A DNA stretch of 64,000 bases from an uncultured Muribaculaceae bacterium (GCA_944321705.1 CALUMG010000005.1:62001-126000); one strand, 5' to 3'; positions 26,427 through 34,993 are shown, counted from the stretch's first letter. Notes: generated by a model from the letters alone, not told the origin. Numbers and translations are program-made.

Positions 26427-26891
26427 ATGGGAATATTGAAGAATTTTACTTTCAATAGGTTGATAAAATGGATTTTCTTGTGGATGGCACGTTCTTTCCC
26501 TATTCCAGGTAATAAAAGATATATATTATTGAGGTGTGCAGGTGTGAAATTTAAATCCAGACATCCTAAGAAAGTTGCCATTTATGAAAACGTATTGTTT
26601 GATACAGTTGCTCCTCATTTAATAACTATTGGGGATAACGTAGGGATAACAGCGGGATGTAAGATATTGACTCATTATATTGATCCATCACAACCCGGGA
26701 ATAAATTCAAGTTCGGGAACGTCGTTATTGATGATGGGGCTTTTTTAGGTGTTAATGTAGTTGTATGTAATTCGGTTACAATAGGTAAAGGGGCTATAGT
26801 AGGAGCTGGTTCTGTTGTAACAAAAGATATTCCGCCCGGACAAGTATGGGCAGGAGTGCCTGCAAGATATATAAAAGACAGGCAAGCATAG
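26427..26891 (+). CDS. Hexapeptide-repeat acetyltransferase (WcaF-like)
   Basis: A 154-residue left-handed beta-helix acyltransferase with repeats such as ITIGDNVGITAGCKI and VTIGKGAIVGAGSVVTKDIP, ending GVPARYIKDR. It lies two bases after the third glycosyltransferase. It should acetylate a sugar of the polymer from acetyl-CoA. It is the second such enzyme in the locus and differs in length and N terminus from the one at 19897, so they probably modify different positions. Confidence 0.83.
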   Translation: MGILKNFTFNRLIKWIFLWMARSFPIPGNKRYILLRCAGVKFKSRHPKKVAIYENVLFDTVAPHLITIGDNVGITAGCKILTHYIDPSQPGNKFKFGNVVIDDGAFLGVNVVVCNSVTIGKGAIVGAGSVVTKDIPPGQVWAGVPARYIKDRQA

Positions 26892-26928
26892 AAATATCAT
26901 AATATATATAGCTTCCAAGATCTTTGAC

Positions 26929-28032
26929 ATGATGAAAATTGCTTTTATCGGCGGCCGGGATATTCATAAACTGGGTGGCATAGAGACATACATGTTTAAT
27001 TTATGCACAAAATTAGTCCAATATGGATATAAGCCAATAGTATATTGCGAGAGCAACTGTAATAAAATTGAATATGTCAATGGCTTCAAAGTCATATATT
27101 GGAAGTCTCCAAAGAGCATTTATATATGTAAAATTTGGCTCGGATTGAAATCTACATTACATGCCTTATTTGTAGAAGACAATGTCAAAATATTTCATTA
27201 TAATGCATGGCCTCCTTCTTTATGGAATTGGATTCCAAGGCTTATGGGTCGAAAAGCAATTATGATGGGACACGGATTGGAATGGAAACATACTAAATAT
27301 TCGCAACGTCAGCAGAATGTTTTAAAATTTATGGAGAAAGTCACAGCTATGATGAATAATCATCTGATTATGTGTAGTGACTACCAAAGCGAGTATTTTA
27401 AAAAAAGATACAAACGAGATTGTGTGACAATTCCATGCGCTATAAATATTCCAAAAAGGAATGAAATAAATAGTGACATATTGGAACGATATAAACTTGA
27501 AAAGAATGGATATTTTTTGTATTTAGGCAGATTGGTGCAAGTTAAAAATCCAGACTATTTGATTCGTGCATATATAAAGTCACAAATAAAAGATATCAAG
27601 TTGGTGATGGCTGGCTCAAATGACACAGATCCTGATTATGTAAAAATGTTGAATGATATTGCAAAAGAGTCTGACAATGTGATTTTTACTGGTGCAGTGT
27701 ATAATAATGATAAGAATGCATTATTGTGTAACTGTGCGGCATTTTGCATTCCATCTACAAGTGAAGGTCTTGCGATAACCCTGTTGGAGGCAATGAGTTT
27801 TTCCAGGCCTGTCATAGCATCTGATATAGACGGAAACAGAGAGGCTTTAGGCGACAATGCTTTATGGGTTAAAGCTGAAGACGAAGAGTCGTTATGTAAA
27901 CAATTGGTCTTTTTTAAGAATAATATGAAAGACTTAGAAGTAAGAGGGGAGGAAAACAAAGTGCGAGTAGAATCAATGTTTACATGGGATAAGACTTGCC
28001 AACGATATATTGACTATATAGAAAATATTTAA
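26929..28032 (+). CDS. Glycosyltransferase family 4 (fourth)
   Basis: A 367-residue GT-B enzyme. IGGRDIHKLGGIETYMFNL is the acceptor-side Gly loop; YLGRLVQVKNPDYLI and the donor motif STSEGLAITLLEAMSFSRPVI (EX7E) mark the C-terminal domain. ATG 26929 and 26932 are both possible. This is the last AT-rich gene: base composition returns to chromosomal values in the next gene, 23 bases on. Confidence 0.87.
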   Translation: MMKIAFIGGRDIHKLGGIETYMFNLCTKLVQYGYKPIVYCESNCNKIEYVNGFKVIYWKSPKSIYICKIWLGLKSTLHALFVEDNVKIFHYNAWPPSLWNWIPRLMGRKAIMMGHGLEWKHTKYSQRQQNVLKFMEKVTAMMNNHLIMCSDYQSEYFKKRYKRDCVTIPCAINIPKRNEINSDILERYKLEKNGYFLYLGRLVQVKNPDYLIRAYIKSQIKDIKLVMAGSNDTDPDYVKMLNDIAKESDNVIFTGAVYNNDKNALLCNCAAFCIPSTSEGLAITLLEAMSFSRPVIASDIDGNREALGDNALWVKAEDEESLCKQLVFFKNNMKDLEVRGEENKVRVESMFTWDKTCQRYIDYIENI

Positions 28033-28041
28033 TTTAATAAT

Positions 28042-28047
28042 AGGAGG
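28042..28047 (+). promoter_or_regulatory. Canonical AGGAGG ribosome-binding site
   Basis: AGGAGG lies eight bases before the ATG at 28056. Full Shine-Dalgarno sequences are unusual in Bacteroidales, and most starts in this window have none, so this gene may be translated more strongly than its neighbours. Confidence 0.6.
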
Positions 28048-28055
28048 AAAATAGA

Positions 28056-29129
28056 ATGAGTGTATTTAAGGACAAGGTGCTGCTGATTACGGGCGGCACG
28101 GGGTCGTTCGGGAACGCCGTGTTGCGGAGGTTCCTCGACAGCGACATCAAGGAGATTCGTATCTTTTCGCGCGACGAGAAGAAGCAGGATGACATGCGCC
28201 ATGCGTTGCAGAACCCGAAGGTGAAGTTCTACATTGGCAACGTGCGCAACAAGCGTTCGGTCGACGTGGCTATGGGCGGCGTTGACTATGTGTTCTCGGC
28301 TGCGGCGTTGAAGCAAGTGCCGTCGTGCGAGTTTTTCCCGATGGAGGCTACGCGTACCAATGTCGAGGGAACGGAGAACGTGCTGCTGTCGGCCATCGAG
28401 CATGGTGTGAAGAACGTCGTTGTGTTGTCGACCGATAAAGCGGCTTATCCGATTAACGCGATGGGCATCTCGAAAGCGTTGATGGAAAAGGTGGCGATTG
28501 CCAAAGGCCGCGAGCTGGGCGAAGGTGCGGCGACGACCATCTGCTGTACTCGCTATGGCAATGTGATGGGTTCACGCGGCTCGGTCATCCCGTTGTGGGT
28601 GGAGCAGATGAAGGAAGGTAAGCCCATCACTATCACTGACCCTAACATGACTCGCTTCATGATGACCCTTGACGATGCAGTCGACTTGGTGGTGTATGCG
28701 TTCACCCATGCCCACAATGGCGACCTGTTCGTGCAGAAGGCTCCGGCTGCCACGTTGGAAACTCTTGCGCAGGCATTGAAGGAAACTTATGCGAAGGTAA
28801 AGCCTGAATATGGCGAGACCGAAGTGAAGGTGATTGGTACCCGTCACGGCGAAAAGTTGTATGAAACGCTCGTTACTCGCGAGGAGATGGCCCGCGCAAT
28901 CGACATGGGCAACTATTTCCGCATCCCGTGCGATACCCGCGACTTGAACTATGACAAGTATTTTGCCGAGGGTAGTGAGGATGTTTCGCGCCTTGAGGAC
29001 TACCACAGCCACAACACGCGCCGCCTTGACGTGGAAGGAATGAAGGAACAGTTGTTGCGTCTGCACTTCATCCGCGAAGACCTTGGGCTGGAAGGAATGG
29101 AACACAAGTTTGAAATCCGTTCGGAGTAA
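28056..29129 (+). CDS. capE: UDP-GlcNAc 4,6-dehydratase/5-epimerase (CapE/WbjB/FnlA)
   Basis: A 357-residue short-chain dehydrogenase, first enzyme of UDP-N-acetyl-L-fucosamine synthesis. LLITGGTGSFGNAVLRRF binds NADP, FSRDEKKQDDMRH is the family block, and the catalytic segment is LSTDKAAYPINAMGISK. The C-terminal RHGEKLYETLVT is highly typical of CapE/WbjB/FnlA. It dehydrates UDP-GlcNAc and inverts C5 in the cytoplasm. CapF and CapG homologues follow in the same order as in S. aureus and P. aeruginosa O11, which fixes the pathway. Confidence 0.92.
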   Translation: MSVFKDKVLLITGGTGSFGNAVLRRFLDSDIKEIRIFSRDEKKQDDMRHALQNPKVKFYIGNVRNKRSVDVAMGGVDYVFSAAALKQVPSCEFFPMEATRTNVEGTENVLLSAIEHGVKNVVVLSTDKAAYPINAMGISKALMEKVAIAKGRELGEGAATTICCTRYGNVMGSRGSVIPLWVEQMKEGKPITITDPNMTRFMMTLDDAVDLVVYAFTHAHNGDLFVQKAPAATLETLAQALKETYAKVKPEYGETEVKVIGTRHGEKLYETLVTREEMARAIDMGNYFRIPCDTRDLNYDKYFAEGSEDVSRLEDYHSHNTRRLDVEGMKEQLLRLHFIREDLGLEGMEHKFEIRSE

Positions 29130-29142
29130 ACAAGCAACGAAG

Positions 29143-30309
29143 ATGGATATATTGGTAACAGGCGCGCGCGGATTCGTTGGTCGCAATCTCGTGGCGCAAT
29201 TGAAGAACATACGCGACGGCAAGGCCACTTGGTATGGGGAAATCCCAAACGGTGGCATCGGGGAGATATTTGAGTATGACCTCGATACCGACCCTGCGAT
29301 GCTCGACGAGTGGTGCAGCCGTGCAGGATTTGTTTACAACCTTGCCGGGGTTAACCGTCCCAAAGACCCGAAGGAGTTCATGACAGGAAATTTCGGATTT
29401 GCATCGACATTGTTGCAGACGCTCGAACGTCACGGTAACCGTTGTCCGGTGATGCTGTCGTCGTCGATACAGGCCGAGCTTGACAATCCTTACGGACAGT
29501 CGAAACTTGTCGGCGAGGAGCTGTTTTTCGAGTATGGCCGCCGCACCGGGGCGCATACACTGGTTTATCGCTTTCCCAACTTGTTTGGCAAGTGGTGCCG
29601 CCCGGGTTACAACAGCGTGGTGGCTACTTTCTGCCACAACATGGCTCATGGGTTGCCATTGCGCGTGGATGACCCGACGAAGGAATTGCGGCTTACTTAC
29701 ATAGACGATGTTGTTGATGAACTGATAGCTGCATTGCAAGGCCGCGAGCATCGCGACGGAAAGCTTTGTTTTGTCCCTGTGGAGCATCGCGTCACGCTCG
29801 GCCGCATAGTCGAGCTGCTGCAAGGTTTCCATGACGACCCGTCGCGACTTGGATTGCCTGAGCTTGACGACCCGTTTACGCGAAAGCTGCATGCGACATA
29901 TCTGACTTATTTGCCCGAGAACGGTTTTTCGCGACATCTAACTGTGCACTCCGACTATCGCGGCAGTTTTGCCGAGGTGTTCCGCACGCCCGATCGTGGG
30001 CAGTTGTCGATAAACACTGTTCTTCCGGGTGCGGTGAAGGGCGGCCATTGGCATAATACAAAGAATGAGAAATTCATCGTCATCGCCGGCGAGGGCGTGG
30101 TGCGCTTCCGCGACGTTCGCAATCCGCAAGGCGAGGTGATAGAATATCATGTCAACGGGGCGCATCCCGAAGTGGTAGACGTGCCTCCCGGCTATACGCA
30201 TGAGATAGCCAACACGGGCGACACCGAACTCGTGTCGATAATATGGTGCAATGAGTGTTTCGACCCGAATCGTCCCGACACCTACCGTGAACCGGTAGAT
30301 AATGCCTGA
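29143..30309 (+). CDS. capF: UDP-2-acetamido-2,6-dideoxy-hexulose reductase with cupin domain (CapF/WbjC/FnlB)
   Basis: A 388-residue two-domain enzyme. The N-terminal short-chain dehydrogenase domain (ILVTGARGFVGRNL to about residue 270) carries SSSIQAE and a YGQSK catalytic pair. The C-terminal cupin (from about 275) has GGHWHNTKNEKF and PPGYTHEI metal ligands. In CapF the cupin epimerises C3 and the dehydrogenase reduces C4. ATG 29143 is chosen because the Rossmann strand starts there; an upstream in-frame start at 29083 would lie inside capE. Middle gene of the UDP-L-FucNAc trio. Confidence 0.92.
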   Translation: MDILVTGARGFVGRNLVAQLKNIRDGKATWYGEIPNGGIGEIFEYDLDTDPAMLDEWCSRAGFVYNLAGVNRPKDPKEFMTGNFGFASTLLQTLERHGNRCPVMLSSSIQAELDNPYGQSKLVGEELFFEYGRRTGAHTLVYRFPNLFGKWCRPGYNSVVATFCHNMAHGLPLRVDDPTKELRLTYIDDVVDELIAALQGREHRDGKLCFVPVEHRVTLGRIVELLQGFHDDPSRLGLPELDDPFTRKLHATYLTYLPENGFSRHLTVHSDYRGSFAEVFRTPDRGQLSINTVLPGAVKGGHWHNTKNEKFIVIAGEGVVRFRDVRNPQGEVIEYHVNGAHPEVVDVPPGYTHEIANTGDTELVSIIWCNECFDPNRPDTYREPVDNA

Positions 30310-30408
30310 AAAAACACTGTCCTTAAGGCAATCATGTGCTTATTGATGAGGCACACGCGTTAATCTCGGATTGCCATAACTTTTCTTACCCATATCTCAT
30401 TTTTTCTT

Positions 30409-31599
30409 ATGGAAATGAAACTCGATTACTCCGACGTCAAGTTCAGCGACGACGGGCGGTTGAAGCTGCTCATCATTGTCGGGACACGTCCGGAGATAAT
30501 ACGCCTAGCGGCCGTGATAAGCAAATGCCGCAGGCATTTCGACTGTCTGTTGGCGCACACGGGCCAAAATTATGATTATAACCTCAGTGGCGTGTTCTTC
30601 AAGGATCTTGGCCTTGACGACCCCGATGTTTACATGGGTGCCGTCGGCGACGACCTTGGCGCGACAGTTGGCAACATAATCAATTGCAGTTACAAGCTCA
30701 TGGTGGCGACGCGTCCCGATGCGTTGCTCATACTTGGCGACACCAACTCGTGCCTTTCGGCCATACCTGCCAAGCGGTTGCACATCCCCATCTTCCACAT
30801 GGAAGCCGGAAACCGCTGTAAGGATGAGTGCCTGCCCGAGGAAACCAACCGTCGCATCGTCGATATAATATCGGATGTGAACATGGCCTATTCGGAACAT
30901 GCACGCCGCTACCTTGCTGACTGCGGACTGCCGCGTGAGCGTACTTTTGTCACCGGTTCGCCGATGGCCGAGGTGTTGCGAGCCAACTTGCCGGCCATAG
31001 ATGCAAGTGATGTGCACAGCCGTCTTGGGCTGGAGAAAGGACGGTACATGCTCCTATCGGCTCATCGTGAAGAGAATATCGATACCGAGAAGAATTTCCG
31101 TTCATTGTTCAACGCGATTAACGCATTGGCCGAGAAATACGACATGCCGATATTGTATTCATGCCATCCGCGCTCGCGCAAGCGTCTTGAGCAAAGCGGT
31201 TTTGGGCTTGACAAGCGCGTGATACGTCATGAACCGTTGGGATTCCACGACTACAACTGCTTGCAGGTGAATGCCGCTGCTGTCATTTCCGACAGTGGCA
31301 CTCTGCCCGAGGAAAGCTCGTTTTACACATCTTTGGGTCGCCCGTTCCCTGCTGTGTGCATACGCACAAGTACCGAGCGTCCCGAAGCGTTGGAGCGTGG
31401 TTGCTTCGTGCTGGCAGGTATAGACAAGCATTCGTTGTTGCAAGCTGTTGATACAGCCATGCGCATTACTGCTGACGGGGATCACGGCACCGTGGTGCCC
31501 GATTATGCCGATGAGAACGTAAGCACGAGGGTTGTGAGCATAATACAGAGCTACACATCTATTGTAGACAACATGGTGTGGAGAAAAAACCGCAATTGA
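30409..31599 (+). CDS. capG: UDP-N-acetyl-hexosamine 2-epimerase (CapG/WbjD/FnlC)
   Basis: A 396-residue non-hydrolysing UDP-sugar 2-epimerase. IIVGTRPEIIRLAAVI, HTGQNYDYNLS, ILGDTNSCLS, HMEAGNRCKDECLPEETNR and LLSAHREENID are the family blocks. In this position it converts UDP-L-PneNAc-type intermediates to UDP-L-FucNAc, completing the CapEFG pathway. The RCKDE form of the block, rather than the R(T/S)xD form of WecB, is that of the CapG/FnlC branch. A 99-base gap separates it from capF. Confidence 0.9.
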   Translation: MEMKLDYSDVKFSDDGRLKLLIIVGTRPEIIRLAAVISKCRRHFDCLLAHTGQNYDYNLSGVFFKDLGLDDPDVYMGAVGDDLGATVGNIINCSYKLMVATRPDALLILGDTNSCLSAIPAKRLHIPIFHMEAGNRCKDECLPEETNRRIVDIISDVNMAYSEHARRYLADCGLPRERTFVTGSPMAEVLRANLPAIDASDVHSRLGLEKGRYMLLSAHREENIDTEKNFRSLFNAINALAEKYDMPILYSCHPRSRKRLEQSGFGLDKRVIRHEPLGFHDYNCLQVNAAAVISDSGTLPEESSFYTSLGRPFPAVCIRTSTERPEALERGCFVLAGIDKHSLLQAVDTAMRITADGDHGTVVPDYADENVSTRVVSIIQSYTSIVDNMVWRKNRN

Positions 31600-31631
31600 T
31601 TGTGTTTTTTGAAGTATGGATTTATTGATTT

Positions 31632-32102
31632 ATGGGAAATGAAATGAAAAATGATATGGAATGTGAAAATGATGCCGAGAAGGCTCGGTTGTTGGTAATT
31701 AATGAGGAGTTGCTTGATGATGTTTCGCAGCGTGCGAAAGAGAGTCCACGATTGAGGATGAATTTCAACTTGCACGAGTCTCTGGATGCTAAGGCTCAAA
31801 GGTTGCTCAATGCACTTGAACCAGGAACGGTGCTACCTGTTCATCGCCACAAGGCAACTGCCGAAACGTATGTATTGCTTAGAGGTCGGTTAAAAGTAAT
31901 ACTTTTCGGGGATGACGGTAATCAAGTTGATTCTGTTGTCCTTGATAATGAAACTGGTGTGCATGGAGTGAATATCCCGAAAAACTCATGGCACTCGGTT
32001 GAGGTACTTGAGACGGAAACGGTGATTCTTGAAGTCAAGGACGGGCCTTATACGCCTTTGACTCCTGACAATGTCCTTGAAATTGTAACGGATAAGGGTT
32101 GA
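31632..32102 (+). CDS. WbuC-family cupin
   Basis: A 156-residue protein with a WbuC-type cupin fold: PRLRMNFNLHES, PVHRHKATAETYVLLRG and NIPKNSWHSVEVLE supply the cupin His/Glu ligands. WbuC genes sit at the end of FucNAc-containing O-antigen clusters such as E. coli O26 (fnlA-fnlB-fnlC-wbuB-wbuC), and the same placement holds here. The exact reaction is not established. The first 20 residues are acidic and poorly conserved. A terminator follows, marking the end of the locus. Confidence 0.82.
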   Translation: MGNEMKNDMECENDAEKARLLVINEELLDDVSQRAKESPRLRMNFNLHESLDAKAQRLLNALEPGTVLPVHRHKATAETYVLLRGRLKVILFGDDGNQVDSVVLDNETGVHGVNIPKNSWHSVEVLETETVILEVKDGPYTPLTPDNVLEIVTDKG

Positions 32103-32131
32103 AGTTAAACATCGGTTGATGATTTTGTGGG

Positions 32132-32169
32132 AAGGCAATCGGAATTTGGTTTCGGTTGCCTTTGTTGTT
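32132..32169 (+). terminator. Terminator at the end of the polysaccharide locus
   Basis: AAGGCAATCG (32132-32141) pairs with CGGTTGCCTT (32153-32162) in a 10-bp stem with one U-G pair, followed by TTTGTTGTT. The next promoter begins inside its loop. Confidence 0.7.
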
Positions 32170-32176
32170 AACTTTG
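32145..32176 (+). promoter_or_regulatory. Promoter of the MutS-like gene, nested in the terminator
   Basis: TTTG (32145-32148) lies in the terminator loop; 20 bases later is TAACTTTG (32169-32176), a full -33/-7 match. The expected start is about 20 bases before the ATG at 32203. Confidence 0.7.
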
Positions 32177-32202
32177 CCGGTTGAAATGCTATTTTGGAGT
32201 AT

Positions 32203-33990
32203 ATGGAATGGAAAAATCCTGCAAGGTATTATGAGGGAATAAAGGCCGATGCCGCAAGTGAATTGTCGCGACTGTCGAAGTTGTCGGCGACAGTGTCGGT
32301 GGCGCGTCTTGCGATTGTTATCGCTGCCATTGCCTGCATTTGGGCGTGGTGGGGTGAAGCTGTGCTTGTCGGGTCAACATTGGCTGTCGGCGTAGTGTTG
32401 TTTTTGGTGCTTGTGATAAAACATAACAAGTTGTTTGGCAAAATAGCCATGCAGAAGGCATTGAACCGAGTGGCAACAGATAATATAAGGCGCATCAACC
32501 TTGAACTTGACACGCTTGATGGTGGAGGGGAATATGTCAATCCACGACATGAATACAGCTATGACCTTGACCTGTTTGGACAGCGGTCAATATTCACGTT
32601 GCTGAATTCGACGGCAACAAAAGGCGGAGAGAGGTTGCTTGCCGGCAGCCTTGTAAAGCCCGAATTGTCGACTGAGGAGATTTTGAAACGGCAGGAAGCA
32701 ATAAAAGAACTGGCAGGAATGGAATCGTTCAGGATAAGATTCCAGGCATTGGGATTGGTCGCAAAAGGAGACAATGAAACAGATATGGACATGTCGGCTT
32801 GCAATTTTGCCAATTGCAAGTTGAGACAGTGGCAGACAGTATCAATTTTCTTGTTCCCGTCGGTATTGGCCATATTGGTGGTCATGGCCGTTTTAGGCCT
32901 TGACGTGTCGGTGTGGATTGAAACTTGTGCCGTCCTGTCGTTGGTTGTTGCCAGTTTAGGCAGCAAGAAAGTAGGACAGTTGCATGACAGTGTCGACAAG
33001 GTGGTGAATACGGTGTCGATTTATCATAATTTGTTGAGCGAGATAGAGAACGGCAGGTTTGAGTCGGAGCTGATGATGGAGTTCCAAAGCCGGTTGCGTA
33101 CGGGCGATGAACTGGCTTCGGAAGCTTCGCGCAAGTTGGCTAAATTGCTTTCAAACATGGATCAACGCTATAACTGGTTAAGTTATCTTGTGCTTAACAT
33201 TTTATTGCAGTGGGATTACCGGCAGGCTCGGAATGTTGAAAGATGGATTGCGCGCCATGAAGGGATGATTGGCCGATGGCACGATGTGCTTTGCAAAGTC
33301 GATGAGTTGTGCGCTCTCGCCACGTTTGCTTTCAATAATCCGTCTTATACGTTTCCGAAGATTGACGGACAGGTCATCCTTGAAGCCAGTCAAATGGGAC
33401 ATCCTCTTATCGACGCGGCGCGATGCGTGCGCAACGACGTGAAAAAGATGGAATGTGGCAATTTCTTGGTTGTCACAGGAGCCAACATGGCAGGAAAAAG
33501 CACTTACTTGCGCACGGTGGGAGTAAATTATTTGTTGGCGTTGACAGGAGCTCCGGTGTGTGCTGTCGATATGGTTTTCACTCCAGCCACCTTGTTTACA
33601 GGATTGCGCACTACCGACTCGCTTAACGACAATGAATCTTATTTCTTTGCCGAACTGCGCCGATTGCAGACGATAATAAACCGCGCGGAACATGGAGAAC
33701 GGATGCTTGTGATTCTCGATGAAATATTGAAAGGAACTAATTCGGCCGATAAACAAAAGGGTTCACTTGCATTGGTCAGGAAACTTGTGAAAATGAATGT
33801 CGCCGGCATTATCGCCACCCACGACCTTGTGCTGGGCAATCTTGCCGACGAATTTCCGGGAATGGTGTCAAATCGCTGTTTTGAAGCCGAGATCAAGGAC
33901 GACACGTTGAAGTTTGATTACAAGTTGCATGAAGGCGTAGCTCATAACCTCAATGCATATTTCCTGATGCAGCGCATGGGCATAGTGTGA
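32203..33990 (+). CDS. Membrane-anchored MutS-family ATPase (MutS domain V)
   Basis: A 595-residue protein with a MutS-type ATPase domain at its C-terminal end: Walker A GANMAGKST at 426-434, Walker B with Asp506-Glu507 (ILDEILKGTN) and the switch IIATHDL. The N-terminal mismatch-recognition domain of MutS is absent. Instead, two hydrophobic segments lie at about residues 33-80 and two more at about 215-265, so the protein should be held in the inner membrane with the ATPase in the cytoplasm. Such proteins are widespread in Bacteroidetes, usually annotated as DNA mismatch repair MutS, but their role is not known. ATG 32203 is chosen over a TTG nine bases upstream. It has its own promoter. Confidence 0.88.
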   Translation: MEWKNPARYYEGIKADAASELSRLSKLSATVSVARLAIVIAAIACIWAWWGEAVLVGSTLAVGVVLFLVLVIKHNKLFGKIAMQKALNRVATDNIRRINLELDTLDGGGEYVNPRHEYSYDLDLFGQRSIFTLLNSTATKGGERLLAGSLVKPELSTEEILKRQEAIKELAGMESFRIRFQALGLVAKGDNETDMDMSACNFANCKLRQWQTVSIFLFPSVLAILVVMAVLGLDVSVWIETCAVLSLVVASLGSKKVGQLHDSVDKVVNTVSIYHNLLSEIENGRFESELMMEFQSRLRTGDELASEASRKLAKLLSNMDQRYNWLSYLVLNILLQWDYRQARNVERWIARHEGMIGRWHDVLCKVDELCALATFAFNNPSYTFPKIDGQVILEASQMGHPLIDAARCVRNDVKKMECGNFLVVTGANMAGKSTYLRTVGVNYLLALTGAPVCAVDMVFTPATLFTGLRTTDSLNDNESYFFAELRRLQTIINRAEHGERMLVILDEILKGTNSADKQKGSLALVRKLVKMNVAGIIATHDLVLGNLADEFPGMVSNRCFEAEIKDDTLKFDYKLHEGVAHNLNAYFLMQRMGIV

Positions 33991-33995
33991 CCGTT

Positions 33996-34394
33996 TCATC
34001 CCAAGCTGAAATACATGCGACGGTGGCGCGGACCATAGGAAACATGGATCCACGAATAGTCGCATTCATTTATGGCCTGGTCGACAGGCAGTTTGAGGCT
34101 TTGAAGCAGTTCATACAACCGACGATTCTCGCGTTTATTCCCGGCGGTTATGTCGGCAGCTTCGCCCGTAAGGTGCTGGCTCGTCAGGCTGCCTCCCACA
34201 GCTTTGTTCAATTCCGGGCATCTGTATCCGCTGTTTACATATATCGGACGGCCAAACTTTTCACGCAGGGGGTCGAGCAGATGTGTGACGAGGGCATTAA
34301 GGTTGTTCACGGCTTGCCGCGGAGGTGTGTTGTCGATTCCGAGCCGCGAGGCAGTTGCCGATGCTGTTAATTCCCGTAATGTAAAATATTTCAT
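33996..34394 (-). CDS. M15A peptidase (D-Ala-D-Ala carboxypeptidase/endolysin type)
   Basis: A 132-residue zinc peptidase of the peptidase M15A family, found in phage endolysins and cell-wall enzymes. It begins with FTLRELTASATA. SGYRCPELNKAVGG and SQHLTGEAADI supply the first metal ligands (His and Asp), and SWIHVSYG gives the last His. There is no signal peptide, as for holin-dependent endolysins. Its start overlaps the end of the holin gene by four bases, so the two are co-translated. Confidence 0.88.
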   Translation of the reverse strand: MKYFTLRELTASATASRLGIDNTPPRQAVNNLNALVTHLLDPLREKFGRPIYVNSGYRCPELNKAVGGSLTSQHLTGEAADITAGNKRENRRLYELLQSLKLPVDQAINECDYSWIHVSYGPRHRRMYFSLG

Positions 34395-34849
34395 TGGCGT
34401 TTATCTTTGAATAGTTGTTTGTCATTCATCATCTTTAGGTATCGTGTGAGGATTTCGGCTGCATCGTCGAAATTTCGTTGCTCTTTCTCGTCGGCTTTTT
34501 CATAAATGCTTTTAACCTCGATGATTGCGATGCCGATGGCACCAAGCAGGGTTAAAACAGGGAATAACGGGATATTTTCGTATCCACAAGCCGCACGCAG
34601 GTAAATCACGGCGGCAATCTGCATGGCATCGATTATCGTCAGTGCGGCTAAGGCATTGTAATAAGTAGCTGCTTTTTCCACTGTTCGCCGCAAAGCTTTG
34701 CTTCGGCGAGCTTCCCCTCGCTTGCGTGCTTTTCGCAATCCACTTGCGAGGTCGGCCAATATGGCAAACAGTACCAGCAAGTATTCCCCGGCAGTCAAGG
34801 CAATAGCAAGCACTACATTAGGAAGTTGTCCTATAAGATTTTCGTTCAT
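34391..34849 (-). CDS. Phage-type holin family membrane protein
   Basis: A 152-residue protein with two to three hydrophobic segments (LPNVVLAIALTAGEYLLVLFAI, then TIIDAMQIAAVIY and FPVLTLLGAIGIAIIE), separated by a basic stretch (GLRKARKRGEARRSKALRR), as in Bacteroidetes phage holin family proteins. The start is the ATG at 34849; a longer frame from 34909 adds residues without a match. It is coupled to the M15A gene, forming a holin-endolysin pair. No other phage genes are seen here, so it is probably a phage remnant or a domesticated lysis or export module. Confidence 0.75.
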   Translation of the reverse strand: MNENLIGQLPNVVLAIALTAGEYLLVLFAILADLASGLRKARKRGEARRSKALRRTVEKAATYYNALAALTIIDAMQIAAVIYLRAACGYENIPLFPVLTLLGAIGIAIIEVKSIYEKADEKEQRNFDDAAEILTRYLKMMNDKQLFKDKRQ

Positions 34850-34863
34850 GGCATTGTTTTTTG

Positions 34864-34871
34864 CAAAAATA
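34864..34871 (-). promoter_or_regulatory. -7 element before the holin gene
   Basis: On the minus strand the sequence is TATTTTTG, 15 bases before the holin ATG. The -33 match (TTG) is at only about 17 to 18 bases, so this promoter is weakly supported. Confidence 0.3.
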
Positions 34872-34929
34872 CATGCTTGTGTGCAGGGCAATGCCATTAA
34901 AAGATGCATGTGTACAGGTCACGCGTCAC

Positions 34930-34971
34930 ATAAAAGCGAACGCGAGGATTGTTTTGCAGTCCCCGCGTTCG
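34930..34971 (-). terminator. Terminator after the DJ-1 gene
   Basis: On the minus strand a 15-bp stem (CGAACGCGGGGACTG with CAATCCTCGCGTTCG, two G-U pairs) is followed by CTTTTAT. It separates the transporter/DJ-1 transcript from the holin gene. Confidence 0.75.
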
Positions 34972-34993
34972 TCTTTGTAGATTCAGTGTAGCC

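Noticed and set aside
29083..29142. Longer start for capF
   Set aside because: It would begin inside capE and add residues before the Rossmann strand that do not belong to the family.
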